Part shown: positions 50,026-58,554 of the stretch, piece by piece
Numbering within the stretch: position 1 is the stretch's first letter
How the letters are laid out: each line of letters opens with the position of its first letter
Assembly: GCF_000407545.1 (NCBI RefSeq)
Contig: NZ_ASWH01000002.1
Span: 62,001-126,000, forward strand
Direction: 5' to 3'
Length of the DNA stretch: 64,000 nt
Origin: Enterococcus gilvus ATCC BAA-350
GTDB lineage: Bacteria; Bacillota; Bacilli; Lactobacillales; Enterococcaceae
Position numbers and translations under genes: made by a program
Notes under the pieces: model-generated
Seen by the model: the letters and a program-made list of their open reading frames with translations, nothing else
Told to the model about the DNA's origin: nothing
The model's database searches: none

Positions 50026-51580
50026 ATTTTGCTCCATCTTCTTCATAAGCGGTGGAAAGCTTGAATTTCTTTTTTGCGATCGCAGATAAGGCGGCAGCGA
50101 TCTTGTCGTAATCGGAATCGATCAGTTGCATATGGCAGTAGACGATGGGTTTGTTCAATCGTAACGAGGGGATGACCGAAGAGGACAGCGGAATATCGCT
50201 AATGATCAAATCAACCTCTGTTGAAAGGGTATTGACCACATGCAGATTGTAATAGGTCGAGAAATAATGCAGGACTTCTTCTTGGATCGTCTGCTTCGAC
50301 AGGGCCGTCAAAAAGGAAATATTGATCGGGGCCGTGTATTTTTCCAAGTGAATATGGCGATCGTAAATCAAACAATATTCGGTCGCTAAATACTCTTTAT
50401 AGTTCTCAAATGACTTGAATTCCGCGGTCTGCATCTCAAGGGCGATGATTCGCTTGATTTGTTTTATTTTATGACGCTTTCGTCGGTCTTTGTCCACGTT
50501 CAAATAATCGGTAAAAATATCTTTTAGATGGGTCACGATCGTTCCCACAAAGAAAATCCGATAATGGAGGCACAAAAGCGCGTAATGGATCGTGCTCCGT
50601 TCCTCGGAAGACAGCGGGTTGTACAGATGATGGTCGAGTCTGTCTAGCAGGTGGGAGGCGAGACCAGGGACGCCCATTTCTTTGATCTGACTGTCGCGCA
50701 GTAAAAAATCAGGCGCCGCTTTGATCGAATGATACCCGCCCATCGCGACGAGTGCGCTGCACAACAGTTGGGAGAAACGCTTTAAATGTTCGTCTGAATG
50801 ACGAGGTAAAAAACGTTTCATTTCCTTTGACAAGCGGCTGAAGGACAGACGGTTGGCGGCGGAGTAGGGGGTATACAAGGAGATGCGAACCTCTTCTTTT
50901 TTTACGAGCCGCCCTTGACGTTCGCGAAACAGGTGTACGCCCAAGAAGTAGTGGACTAAAAAGAATTTATCCAAGGAGGGGAGCGCATAGACTTCCTTTG
51001 GACAGGCGTCTAACGCCTCGGACATGTCTAAAAAACCGTACGCGCGAAAAGGCCACTTCTCTGCGCCGTAGCCTGTGACAAATAAAACGGTGTAGAAAAA
51101 ACGAATATCGATCTCATTTCCGTGAAGAGACACCTTTCCTTTGGCGGAAATACTCAGGGAGGTTCGGTTCAAAAAGGAATTGATTTCTTGGATTTTTCTT
51201 CGGACTTGAATGTAAGGAATATCGAGAAAATCTGCTAGCTGCTGCAGGGTGCCAAAGGAGTGTTGAAACAGCGCTTCGAGTAACCGAAATTTAATGGATT
51301 TGCGAATATAGGCATTCAAAAACATCTGCAAATTGACCGATTCAGAAAACTGCAAGGTGAAAAGGAAGTTTGTCGACGAATAATCAAAGACGACCAACTC
51401 AGCGAAGTCAAAAAGGACGATGTCTTCCTTTATCGCCTCCACGAGCTTCAACACGGTTTGGTTACTGACGCCTAAAGAGGCAGCCAAAGAATCCAAGGGA
51501 CACGTTTGCCGCTCCGCTTCGAACACGGTTCTTAAAAGACGCACTTTTTTCCGATCTGCTTTATCAACTAATACGTCCAT
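50024..51580 (-). CDS. Mga-family transcriptional regulator
   Basis: A 518-residue regulator of the Mga/AtxA/EbpR type: two N-terminal HTH regions ('PLDSLAASLGVSNQTVLKLV' and 'TLQQLADFLDIPYIQVRRKI'), a central PRD-like part and a C-terminal EIIB-like domain ('EVDLIISDIPLSSSVIPSLR'). Such proteins control surface factors in response to sugars. GAAGGACA precedes ATG 51580; the longer frame to 51631 lacks a ribosome site. Divergent from winged-helix paralogue 3. The matching region of the other copy lacks this gene. Confidence 0.85.
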   Translation of the reverse strand: MDVLVDKADRKKVRLLRTVFEAERQTCPLDSLAASLGVSNQTVLKLVEAIKEDIVLFDFAELVVFDYSSTNFLFTLQFSESVNLQMFLNAYIRKSIKFRLLEALFQHSFGTLQQLADFLDIPYIQVRRKIQEINSFLNRTSLSISAKGKVSLHGNEIDIRFFYTVLFVTGYGAEKWPFRAYGFLDMSEALDACPKEVYALPSLDKFFLVHYFLGVHLFRERQGRLVKKEEVRISLYTPYSAANRLSFSRLSKEMKRFLPRHSDEHLKRFSQLLCSALVAMGGYHSIKAAPDFLLRDSQIKEMGVPGLASHLLDRLDHHLYNPLSSEERSTIHYALLCLHYRIFFVGTIVTHLKDIFTDYLNVDKDRRKRHKIKQIKRIIALEMQTAEFKSFENYKEYLATEYCLIYDRHIHLEKYTAPINISFLTALSKQTIQEEVLHYFSTYYNLHVVNTLSTEVDLIISDIPLSSSVIPSLRLNKPIVYCHMQLIDSDYDKIAAALSAIAKKKFKLSTAYEEDGAK

Positions 51581-51973
51581 TGTCCTTCCCCCTCGTAAAG
51601 ATTTTCTCTCTATATATAAAAAACATACCATGAAAAAATAGCAATAGCAAAAATAATTGACACGCGCTCAATTTCCACGAAATATTTACAACAAATGAGC
51701 ATCTCTTTTGTCCCATTCTTGTTACTATTAATAAGGAGACCCCAAAAAATAGAGAGTCAGAATAATCAAATGGAAGGCTGTTTTTAAAGGTTTAACGAGA
51801 AGCGGATGCGTTTGGGAAACGGTGGGTTATTCCTATTCATCGACTACAGGGTACAGTTTTTCTATTTCAAAAAAGAAGGACTGGGAAAAACAAACAATAA
51901 CTAGTGAAAGTAGTCACTATAGTATTAAGATAACAAAGAGTTGATAAATGCTTAAAGGACGGGGTGCATTAAA
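51581..51973. other. Intergenic region shared with 48028-48387
   Basis: Resembles the upstream region of paralogue 2 in parts (ATAAAAAACA, AAATAGCAATAG, and the end GGGGTGCATTAAAATTAGAG). It should hold divergent promoters. I see no ORF worth calling. Confidence 0.6.
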
Positions 51974-52651
51974 ATTAGAGTGGTAATCGTGACAAAAAAT
52001 ATTATGAACGAGTTGGCAATGCAGGAAAAATTACAGAAACTAAATTTTGAGGTTCTCTGTTCTACCTCGATTTTTGAGATGATCCTGCGAAACGACTATA
52101 CGTGGGGACCTGAATTTTATCAGGTCATCATTCTGAGTGAAACGATCACGAACAAAGAGCTAGAGGGGATCGTTCCTAAATTGAAGGAAAAAAAGAAAAC
52201 AGTGTTTAGAAAGTATTTAGACGAGGTCCATCCAGAAGAAGAGGAAGAACTGGCGTATTTAGAGATGGATACATGGCTCAGTGAAGACATCCCTTCGAAT
52301 TTACTGCGGGAAGTGATCAGTAAAGGCGGTGCGTCCACCGAGCAGCAGCAGAAATTCATCATCGACTCATTGGATCATCTATTAATGGATTTCACCAAAA
52401 CTGAGACGAGCCTTTTTAAATACTTGTACAAATCCGACGCCACCTTTGTGTCGCGAGAAGATCTGTGCTGGCATATTTGGGACACGCACCCAACGAATTC
52501 AAAGCTTGCCCACCTGTCAGTGTTAGTAAATTCCATCCGAAGAAAACTCATTCAAAAAGGGTTTCCGCCAAATACGGTAGAGACTGTCTGGCGAAAAGGC
52601 TATCACCTGACAAAAGATTTTTATGCTATTTACAGAGACATCCAGTATTAA
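51974..52651 (+). CDS. Atypical winged-helix regulator (paralogue 3), possible AUU start
   Basis: About 225 residues; same two-part design as the gene at 48388 (degenerate receiver-like half, PhoB-type winged helix with 'FVSREDLCWHIWD' and 'TVWRKGYHLTKDF'). ACGGGGTG is followed after 7 nt by ATT 51974, then AGA GTG; no ATG exists in frame upstream of the conserved region. GTG 51980 would give a start 13-15 nt from the ribosome site, which is too far. Divergent from the Mga-type gene, with which it may form a regulatory pair. Confidence 0.78.
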   Translation: MRVVIVTKNIMNELAMQEKLQKLNFEVLCSTSIFEMILRNDYTWGPEFYQVIILSETITNKELEGIVPKLKEKKKTVFRKYLDEVHPEEEEELAYLEMDTWLSEDIPSNLLREVISKGGASTEQQQKFIIDSLDHLLMDFTKTETSLFKYLYKSDATFVSREDLCWHIWDTHPTNSKLAHLSVLVNSIRRKLIQKGFPPNTVETVWRKGYHLTKDFYAIYRDIQY

Positions 52652-52688
52652 AAGCGAAGGGAAGAAGCCCTTCTGATTTCAGAGAGAC

Positions 52689-52731
52689 AAATAGAGCGTT
52701 GTCACGAGAGGAGTGATGACGCTCTATTTAG
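52689..52731 (+). terminator. Terminator after paralogue 3
   Basis: AAATAGAGCGT pairs with ACGCTCTATTT; the loop is large but has inner pairs. The gap from here to 52966 shows no gene and contains the acoR promoter. Confidence 0.75.
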
Positions 52732-52966
52732 TTGAGTGGAATTATTGCCTGATATCATAGTCTAGTCCTTCTTTTATGGAAGCAAACCACGAGATGGGGT
52801 TCGAATAAGATAACTCCTAAAATAATGCACGTATGTGGTCAAATTGGGAGATTTATCTAGATAGTGTTAAAATAGAAGAAGAATATAGCCAAAATAGCAA
52901 ATTATAAAGTGGGTTCTTACTTATTTAAAATCTCTTTACTTTGGAAACTAGAAAGGAGAGGACAGA

Positions 52967-54727
52967 ATGCGAGCAAGTATTTGGAAGCGTTTTATAAACG
53001 GAGAGAAAGCGGTTCTTGATGAATTACCGGAAAAAATAGCGACATCTTGGGGAACGTGCTATCAACAAGGAATTGATCCTTATGTTTATAAACCTCAAAA
53101 AATATTATCTTTGCAGGAATTAAAAGGTCAACAGCGGAAGAATCAAGACATGATTCGTCATGTAGAACGAGAAATTAGAAAAGTGAAGAAAAAACTACAA
53201 TTAAAAAAGCCACTATTTATATTAACGGATGAAAAAGGGCGGATTCTTTGGCGAGATGGGAACCATGAGGCAAAAGATTTTGCTAATTTGATGTTTTTCA
53301 GAGAGGGAAGCCGTTGGACAGAAATAGATGTTGGAACAAATGCCATCGGTTTGGCACTTGAATCAAAATCAACTGAATCGATTTCTTTAGAAGAACATTA
53401 TTCCATTGCTTCTCGTGACTGGAGTTGCGCGGCGGCGCCTATTTTCGACGGAGAAGATAAATTGGTAGGTATCTTAGATATTTCGACCTATAAGAATGAA
53501 TCAGCGAAGGAATATCTTCTTCTGCTTACTGCTATTGCCCAAAAAGTATCTAATTATCTAATGCGTGATTATTTAGAAGGAGAAAGAGAATTACTGCATT
53601 ACGTGACCAACTACTCTGAGCAAGAAATCTTATGTAACACGCAACATCGAATCATGTATGCACCGCCTGCACATCAGCAACTGTTTGAGGTAGGTAAAGA
53701 TATCCGTGCATACTTAACAAGTGCGCTACTGTATAACGAAAATCCTATCTTAATGGATCAACGTGTGATTGGTTATCGATACATGATTTATTCGTCTACG
53801 GCAACGAAGCCTTATTATTCTGAAGGGGTTCTTAGTAGAAGTGCACGCTACAATGCCTTTTTAAAAAAAGCATTGCTTTTAGCTGAAAGTAGCCTACCGA
53901 TTCATATTTATGGCGAGTCAGGCAGTGGAAAAGAAGTGGTTGCTCGAATGATTCATTATAATAGTGACGTTCAAGATGGACCGCTGATTTCCGTTAACTG
54001 TGGGGCAGTTAGTGAAAATCTGTTGGAAAGTGAACTTTTTGGGTACGCACCGGGAGCATTCACTGGGGCTAATGCTCAAGGATACCAGGGAAAAATTGAG
54101 CAGGCAGATGGTGGTAGTTTATTTCTAGATGAGATTGACAGCATGCCCGCTAAAATGCAAACAGCGTTGTTGAGAGTTTTAGAAGACCATCAAGTAACAC
54201 CGATCAGCGGCGTTGCTAAACAGGTCTCTTTCCGTTTAATTACTGCAAGTAATAAAAAACTACAGCAACAAGTATCTCAGCATGAATTTCGTGAGGATCT
54301 GTTCTATCGAATTTATGTGGGACAACTTTTTTTGCCACCGTTACGCGAGCGTCTTGAAGACATCGTTCCTTTAATTGAAAAATTTTGTCAAGAGAATAAC
54401 TGGTCTATCACTTGGCAACAAAAAATTGAAACAGCAGCACGCACCTTTTCCTGGCCTGGAAATATTCGGGAGTTTAATAACTTTTTACAACGTCTTTATG
54501 TGTTTTATTTTGACCAAGAACCTACACTTGATCAACTAAATGAATTAATCCTTTCCGGGAGTCTGTTGAACGTCACTAATCTAGCAGAAGAAGTGCCTGA
54601 AGAAAAACGTGAAATACAATTAGCTTTGGAGAAAACAAATTATCATGCCACAAATACAGCTAAAAATTTGGGGATTTCCCGAGCAACGTTGTATCGAAAA
54701 ATGAAGCAATACAATATAGAAAAATAA
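52967..54727 (+). CDS. acoR: Sigma-54-dependent activator of the acetoin operon
   Basis: A 586-residue AcoR-type enhancer-binding protein: N-terminal GAF-like sensor (about 80-215), AAA+ domain (about 290-510) with Walker A 'YGESGSGKEVVARM', sigma-54 contact loop 'GYAPGAFTGANAQG' and Walker B 'GGSLFLDEIDSMP', then a Fis-type HTH ('TNTAKNLGISRATLYRKMKQ'). It would bind upstream of the aco promoter and open sigma-54 polymerase when acetoin is present. AGAAAGGAGAGG precedes the ATG. It lies directly before the aco genes and has its own terminator. Confidence 0.92.
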   Translation: MRASIWKRFINGEKAVLDELPEKIATSWGTCYQQGIDPYVYKPQKILSLQELKGQQRKNQDMIRHVEREIRKVKKKLQLKKPLFILTDEKGRILWRDGNHEAKDFANLMFFREGSRWTEIDVGTNAIGLALESKSTESISLEEHYSIASRDWSCAAAPIFDGEDKLVGILDISTYKNESAKEYLLLLTAIAQKVSNYLMRDYLEGERELLHYVTNYSEQEILCNTQHRIMYAPPAHQQLFEVGKDIRAYLTSALLYNENPILMDQRVIGYRYMIYSSTATKPYYSEGVLSRSARYNAFLKKALLLAESSLPIHIYGESGSGKEVVARMIHYNSDVQDGPLISVNCGAVSENLLESELFGYAPGAFTGANAQGYQGKIEQADGGSLFLDEIDSMPAKMQTALLRVLEDHQVTPISGVAKQVSFRLITASNKKLQQQVSQHEFREDLFYRIYVGQLFLPPLRERLEDIVPLIEKFCQENNWSITWQQKIETAARTFSWPGNIREFNNFLQRLYVFYFDQEPTLDQLNELILSGSLLNVTNLAEEVPEEKREIQLALEKTNYHATNTAKNLGISRATLYRKMKQYNIEK

Positions 54728-54798
54728 TCGGTACCTTTTGATTCTTGTCAGATTTAGAAAGGGATAGGAAGTAAATGTACCTCATAAATAGATAAGAG

Positions 54799-54840
54799 AA
54801 GACAAGCCAAACGGGCTCCATCGTTTAGCTTGTCTTTTTT
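54799..54840 (+). terminator. Terminator after acoR
   Basis: AAGACAAGCCAAACG pairs with CGTTTAGCTTGTCTT (one mismatch), followed by six T. Confidence 0.88.
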
Positions 54841-54865
54841 ATTGTGAATATAGATTGATACACTT

Positions 54866-54882
54866 TGAGACAAACCGTCTCA
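54866..54882. promoter_or_regulatory. Probable AcoR binding site
   Basis: TGAGAC-AAACC-GTCTCA, a perfect inverted repeat with outer ACTT/AAGT extension, about 205 bp upstream of the sigma-54 promoter, the usual place for an enhancer element. Confidence 0.6.
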
Positions 54883-54949
54883 TAAGTGAGTCATTAAGAA
54901 AGAGAAAAAGAGAATCGAAAGCGGGTAGTCATCGTGCTATTGTCAAAAT

Positions 54950-54963
54950 TGTGAACGCTTTCA
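54950..54963. promoter_or_regulatory. cre site (CcpA catabolite control)
   Basis: TGTGAACGCTTTCA matches the cre consensus at every fixed position. It lies between the enhancer and the promoter, indicating glucose repression of acetoin use. Confidence 0.75.
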
Positions 54964-55086
54964 TTTGAAAACAGAGGCATTAATAGTTGAGGAAGTGTAT
55001 ATAAATAAATCAAAATGGCTCTCTTCGACTTAAGAAAATTGATTTAAGGGCTGATCAATTGAAAAAATATTCACAAAATAAAAAAG

Positions 55087-55103
55087 TTGGCATAGTTTTT
55101 GCG
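55087..55103 (+). promoter_or_regulatory. Sigma-54 promoter of the aco operon
   Basis: TTGGCATAGTTTTTGCG has GG and GC at the -24/-12 spacing (12 bp), 42 bp before acoL. Confidence 0.85.
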
Positions 55104-55144
55104 TTAATTAGGATGAAACGGAAATTAAGGGAGGGAGATCTTTT

Positions 55145-56494
55145 ATGACTATTTATGATCTCATTGTGATCGGAGCAGGTCCAGGTGGATATGTTGCAGC
55201 AATCCGAGCGGCACAAAGAGGGAAAAAAGTTATTGTGATTGAAAAAAAAGCGGTGGGAGGTACCTGTTTGAATGTGGGATGCATTCCATCAAAAAGTTAT
55301 TTGCAACACGCACATTGGCTTCTGGCTGCTGAAGAAGCAAGCCATTATGGATTTGTAAAAAAAACTGGAAGTGTTGATTTTAAAAAAATGGTTCAGAGAA
55401 AGGATCAGGTAGTTCATACATTACAAGGTGGCATTAAGCACCTCTTTCAAGCTAACCAAGTTACGTACATCGAAGGAGAAGTATCAGAGATAGGCGGGAC
55501 AACTGTCAAAGTAGATGGCCAAACGGTTACTGGTAAAGATATTTTACTGGCCACAGGCGGACAGCCATTTGTACCGCCAATTGATGGATTAGATACTTGT
55601 GAGTACTTAACAACGGACACTTTTTTCTCTATGAAAGAGTTACCAAAAAAGCTGGCTATTATTGGTGGAGGAGTGATCGCCGTTGAATTGGCTTTTGCTA
55701 TGAGACCTTTAGGAGTGGAAGTGGCATTAATAGAAGTTGCATCAGATATATTGCTGACCGAAGAAAATGACGCAAGAAGCGTGATTAAGAAGAAGCTAAA
55801 AAGCTTAGGTATAGACATAGTTACTCAAGCTAAAATCAAACGAATTAAGGAGAATGAAATAGAATTATCCGATGTAAAAATAACTTATGATCGCTTGTTG
55901 ATTGCTGCAGGAAGAAAGCCCAACTTGGCTTTGGCGGAGAAACTTGGTGTTCAATTAGATCCGGCGAAACGCTTTGTACAAGTAGATACGTATTATCAAA
56001 CAAGTGTGCCTCATGTGTATGCTGTGGGTGACTTGATTGGCGGATATCAATTGGCTCATGCAGCAAGTGCTGAAGGCTTAAAAGCAATTGATGCAATTTG
56101 TGGCGACCCATCATCACCAGTAGACATGTCAAACATTCCACGCTGTTTGTACACCGATCCAGAAGTAGCAAGTTTTGGGTTGAGCGAAGAAGAAGCAAGG
56201 GAATTATATGAAGTCGATGTAAAAAAAGTTCTATTCTCGGGGAACGGAAAGGGGATCGCCGCAGGAGAAACAGAAGGATTTGTGAAAATCATTAGTGATA
56301 AAAAATATCATCAGATACTTGGAGTTGTGTTAGTTGGAAGTCATGCCACTGAGATGATTCACACATTGTTAGCAGTTAAAGTGTCAGAAGGAACGGTAGA
56401 AGAGATAGCAAATATGGTATTTGCACACCCAACTTTGTCAGAAGTAATTGGAGAAACAGCCAACGGTTTGCTTGGAAAAGCAATTCATGGATAA
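55145..56494 (+). CDS. acoL: Dihydrolipoamide dehydrogenase, E3 of the acetoin dehydrogenase complex
   Basis: A 449-residue flavoenzyme that reoxidises lipoamide with NAD+. FAD motif 'VIGAGPGGYVAAIRAA', redox pair in 'GGTCLNVGCIPSK', NAD motif 'AIIGGGVIAVELAFAM' and active-site His-Glu in 'AHPTLSEVIGETANG'. Slightly shorter than many E3s but complete. First gene of the operon behind the sigma-54 promoter, with GGGAGGG before ATG; E1alpha follows after 18 bp. Confidence 0.93.
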   Translation: MTIYDLIVIGAGPGGYVAAIRAAQRGKKVIVIEKKAVGGTCLNVGCIPSKSYLQHAHWLLAAEEASHYGFVKKTGSVDFKKMVQRKDQVVHTLQGGIKHLFQANQVTYIEGEVSEIGGTTVKVDGQTVTGKDILLATGGQPFVPPIDGLDTCEYLTTDTFFSMKELPKKLAIIGGGVIAVELAFAMRPLGVEVALIEVASDILLTEENDARSVIKKKLKSLGIDIVTQAKIKRIKENEIELSDVKITYDRLLIAAGRKPNLALAEKLGVQLDPAKRFVQVDTYYQTSVPHVYAVGDLIGGYQLAHAASAEGLKAIDAICGDPSSPVDMSNIPRCLYTDPEVASFGLSEEEARELYEVDVKKVLFSGNGKGIAAGETEGFVKIISDKKYHQILGVVLVGSHATEMIHTLLAVKVSEGTVEEIANMVFAHPTLSEVIGETANGLLGKAIHG

Positions 56495-56512
56495 AAAAAG
56501 GAGGAATTAAGT

Positions 56513-57484
56513 ATGGCAAAAGAAAACGTATCAACAGAAAAAGCACAATGGATTTTAAAAACAATGTACGATATTCGAAATTTTGAAGATGAGGTTCATC
56601 GCATTTTTACAACAGGTGAAATTCCAGGATTCGTTCATCTATACGCAGGGGAAGAGGCTATCGCAACTGGTGTATGCGCACATTTGACAGATGATGATTA
56701 CATTACGAGTACCCACAGAGGTCATGGACACTGTATTGCCAAAGGGTGCGATCTTAATGGCATGATGGCAGAAATTTATGGAAAAGAAACTGGGTTATGT
56801 AAAGGTAAGGGCGGTTCTATGCATATCGCTGACATTGATAAAGGAATGTTGGGGGCGAATGGCATGGTTGGCGGAGGATTCCCTATCGCAGTTGGAGCCG
56901 GGTTACGGAACAAATACTTAAAAACGAAAGATGTTGCGATTTGTTTCTTTGGGGACGGGGCAGCGAATGAAGGAACGTTCCATGAAGGAATAAATATGGC
57001 GGCAATTTGGAATCTACCCGTTGTATTTGTAAATGAAAACAATTCTTTCGCGGAGGCGACTCCACAGTGGTACTCATCTGGTTCTAAAACGATTGGAGAA
57101 CGTGCTGCGGCATATGGCATACCAGGGGAAACGGTAGATGGGAAAGATTTAATCGCAGTTTATGAAGCAGCAGGGAGAGCCATCGAGCGGGCGCGTTCTG
57201 GAAAAGGACCGACATTGTTAGAGTGTGTCACATATAGAAATTACGGACACTTTGAAGGGGACGAACAAAAGTATAAAAATGATGCAGGGAAAGAGAAAAA
57301 GATTGCTGACGTGGATTGCATTACTGCTTTTAAAGACTATGCCTTAAAACAAAAGGTATTGACTGAAAAGGAAGTCAATGAAATCGCTAAAGCTTCAACT
57401 GAAGACATCCAAGCAGCAATCACTTTTGCTCAGGAAAGTTCAGTTCCGAGACCGGAAGCGCTGTTTGAAGACGTATACGCATAA
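56513..57484 (+). CDS. acoA: Acetoin dehydrogenase E1 alpha subunit
   Basis: A 323-residue thiamin-diphosphate enzyme subunit that cleaves acetoin. ThDP-binding motif starts at 'FFGDGAANEGTFHEGINMAA' and ends with 'VFVNENN'. 'THRGHGHCIAKG' and 'KGKGGSMHIAD' match E1alpha of acetoin and pyruvate complexes. Operon context with acoR and sigma-54 control favours acetoin rather than pyruvate. AGGAGG precedes the ATG. Confidence 0.92.
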   Translation: MAKENVSTEKAQWILKTMYDIRNFEDEVHRIFTTGEIPGFVHLYAGEEAIATGVCAHLTDDDYITSTHRGHGHCIAKGCDLNGMMAEIYGKETGLCKGKGGSMHIADIDKGMLGANGMVGGGFPIAVGAGLRNKYLKTKDVAICFFGDGAANEGTFHEGINMAAIWNLPVVFVNENNSFAEATPQWYSSGSKTIGERAAAYGIPGETVDGKDLIAVYEAAGRAIERARSGKGPTLLECVTYRNYGHFEGDEQKYKNDAGKEKKIADVDCITAFKDYALKQKVLTEKEVNEIAKASTEDIQAAITFAQESSVPRPEALFEDVYA

Positions 57485-57506
57485 ATAAAAAGGAGGAGAA
57501 AGAATC

Positions 57507-58538
57507 ATGACAAGACGAGTAACTTTTATGAAGGCTATCAATGAAGGCTTAGAACAAGCGATGGAAAAAGACGATCGGGTTATTTTACTTGGTGAAGATA
57601 TCGCAGGAGGAGCTGAAGTTAAGCATTTAGAAGATAAAAACGAAGATGCTTGGGGTGGCGTGTTTGGTGTAACTAAAGGACTGATGCCTAAATTTGGACG
57701 AGAAAGAGTCATCGACACACCCATTTCGGAAATGGGCTATATGGGAGCTGCGGTCGGAGCTGCAGCAACTGGTTTACGCCCCGTTCCAGAGCTGATGTTT
57801 AATGATTTTATCGGCTTTTGTTTGGATACAATTTTAGCGCAAGGATCAAAAATGCGTTACATGTTTGGTGGGAAGGCGAAAATCCCAATGACTGTGAGAA
57901 CCTGTCATGGTGCTGGTGCCAGTGCGGCTGCGCAACACTCTGGGTCTTATTATGGAATGCTGGGATCAATCCCAGGCGTAAAAGTTGTGGTCCCTTCAAA
58001 TCCATACGATGCCAAAGGGTTACTATTATCGGCTATAGAAGATGACAACATTGTTATTTTTTCGGAAGATAAAACCTTGTATGGTTTAAAAGGGGAGGTT
58101 CCAGAAGACTATTTTAAAGTTGAGATTGGCAAAGCAAAAGTAAAAAGAGAAGGAAAAGACCTAACCATCGTCACAATTGGAAAAATGCTCTATGTAGCAT
58201 TGGAAGTGGCGGATAAATTAGAAAAACAAGGAATCGAAACAGAAGTGATTGATCTAATTACAGTTGCACCGTGGGATCAAGAAACAGTCTTAACTTCTGT
58301 GAAAAAAACCGGGCGTTTAATTGTTATTGATGAAGCGAGTCCCCATAACAATACGGCGACTGATATTTCTTCTGTTGTAGCAGACAAAGCTTTTGATTAT
58401 CTCGATGGACCAGTTAAATGTATTTGTGCGCCGAATACGCCGGTTCCTTTTGCAGCGAATTTAGAAAAATTGTATTTACCAAATGCCGAGAAGGTTTTAA
58501 ACTCTGCAGCAGAAATTATTGATGACTTGAAAAAATAA
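57507..58538 (+). CDS. acoB: Acetoin dehydrogenase E1 beta subunit
   Basis: A 343-residue transketolase-like beta subunit: 'DDRVILLGEDIAGGAEVKHL' at the N-terminus, 'RVIDTPISEMGYMGAAVGAA' and 'LIVIDEASPHNNTATDIS' later, with a C-terminal 'CICAPNTPVPFAANLEKLYL'. It forms the alpha2beta2 heterotetramer with AcoA. AAGGAGGAG precedes the ATG; spacing to neighbours is 22 and 16 bp. Confidence 0.92.
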   Translation: MTRRVTFMKAINEGLEQAMEKDDRVILLGEDIAGGAEVKHLEDKNEDAWGGVFGVTKGLMPKFGRERVIDTPISEMGYMGAAVGAAATGLRPVPELMFNDFIGFCLDTILAQGSKMRYMFGGKAKIPMTVRTCHGAGASAAAQHSGSYYGMLGSIPGVKVVVPSNPYDAKGLLLSAIEDDNIVIFSEDKTLYGLKGEVPEDYFKVEIGKAKVKREGKDLTIVTIGKMLYVALEVADKLEKQGIETEVIDLITVAPWDQETVLTSVKKTGRLIVIDEASPHNNTATDISSVVADKAFDYLDGPVKCICAPNTPVPFAANLEKLYLPNAEKVLNSAAEIIDDLKK

Positions 58539-58554
58539 GGGAGGTTCTTATTCA

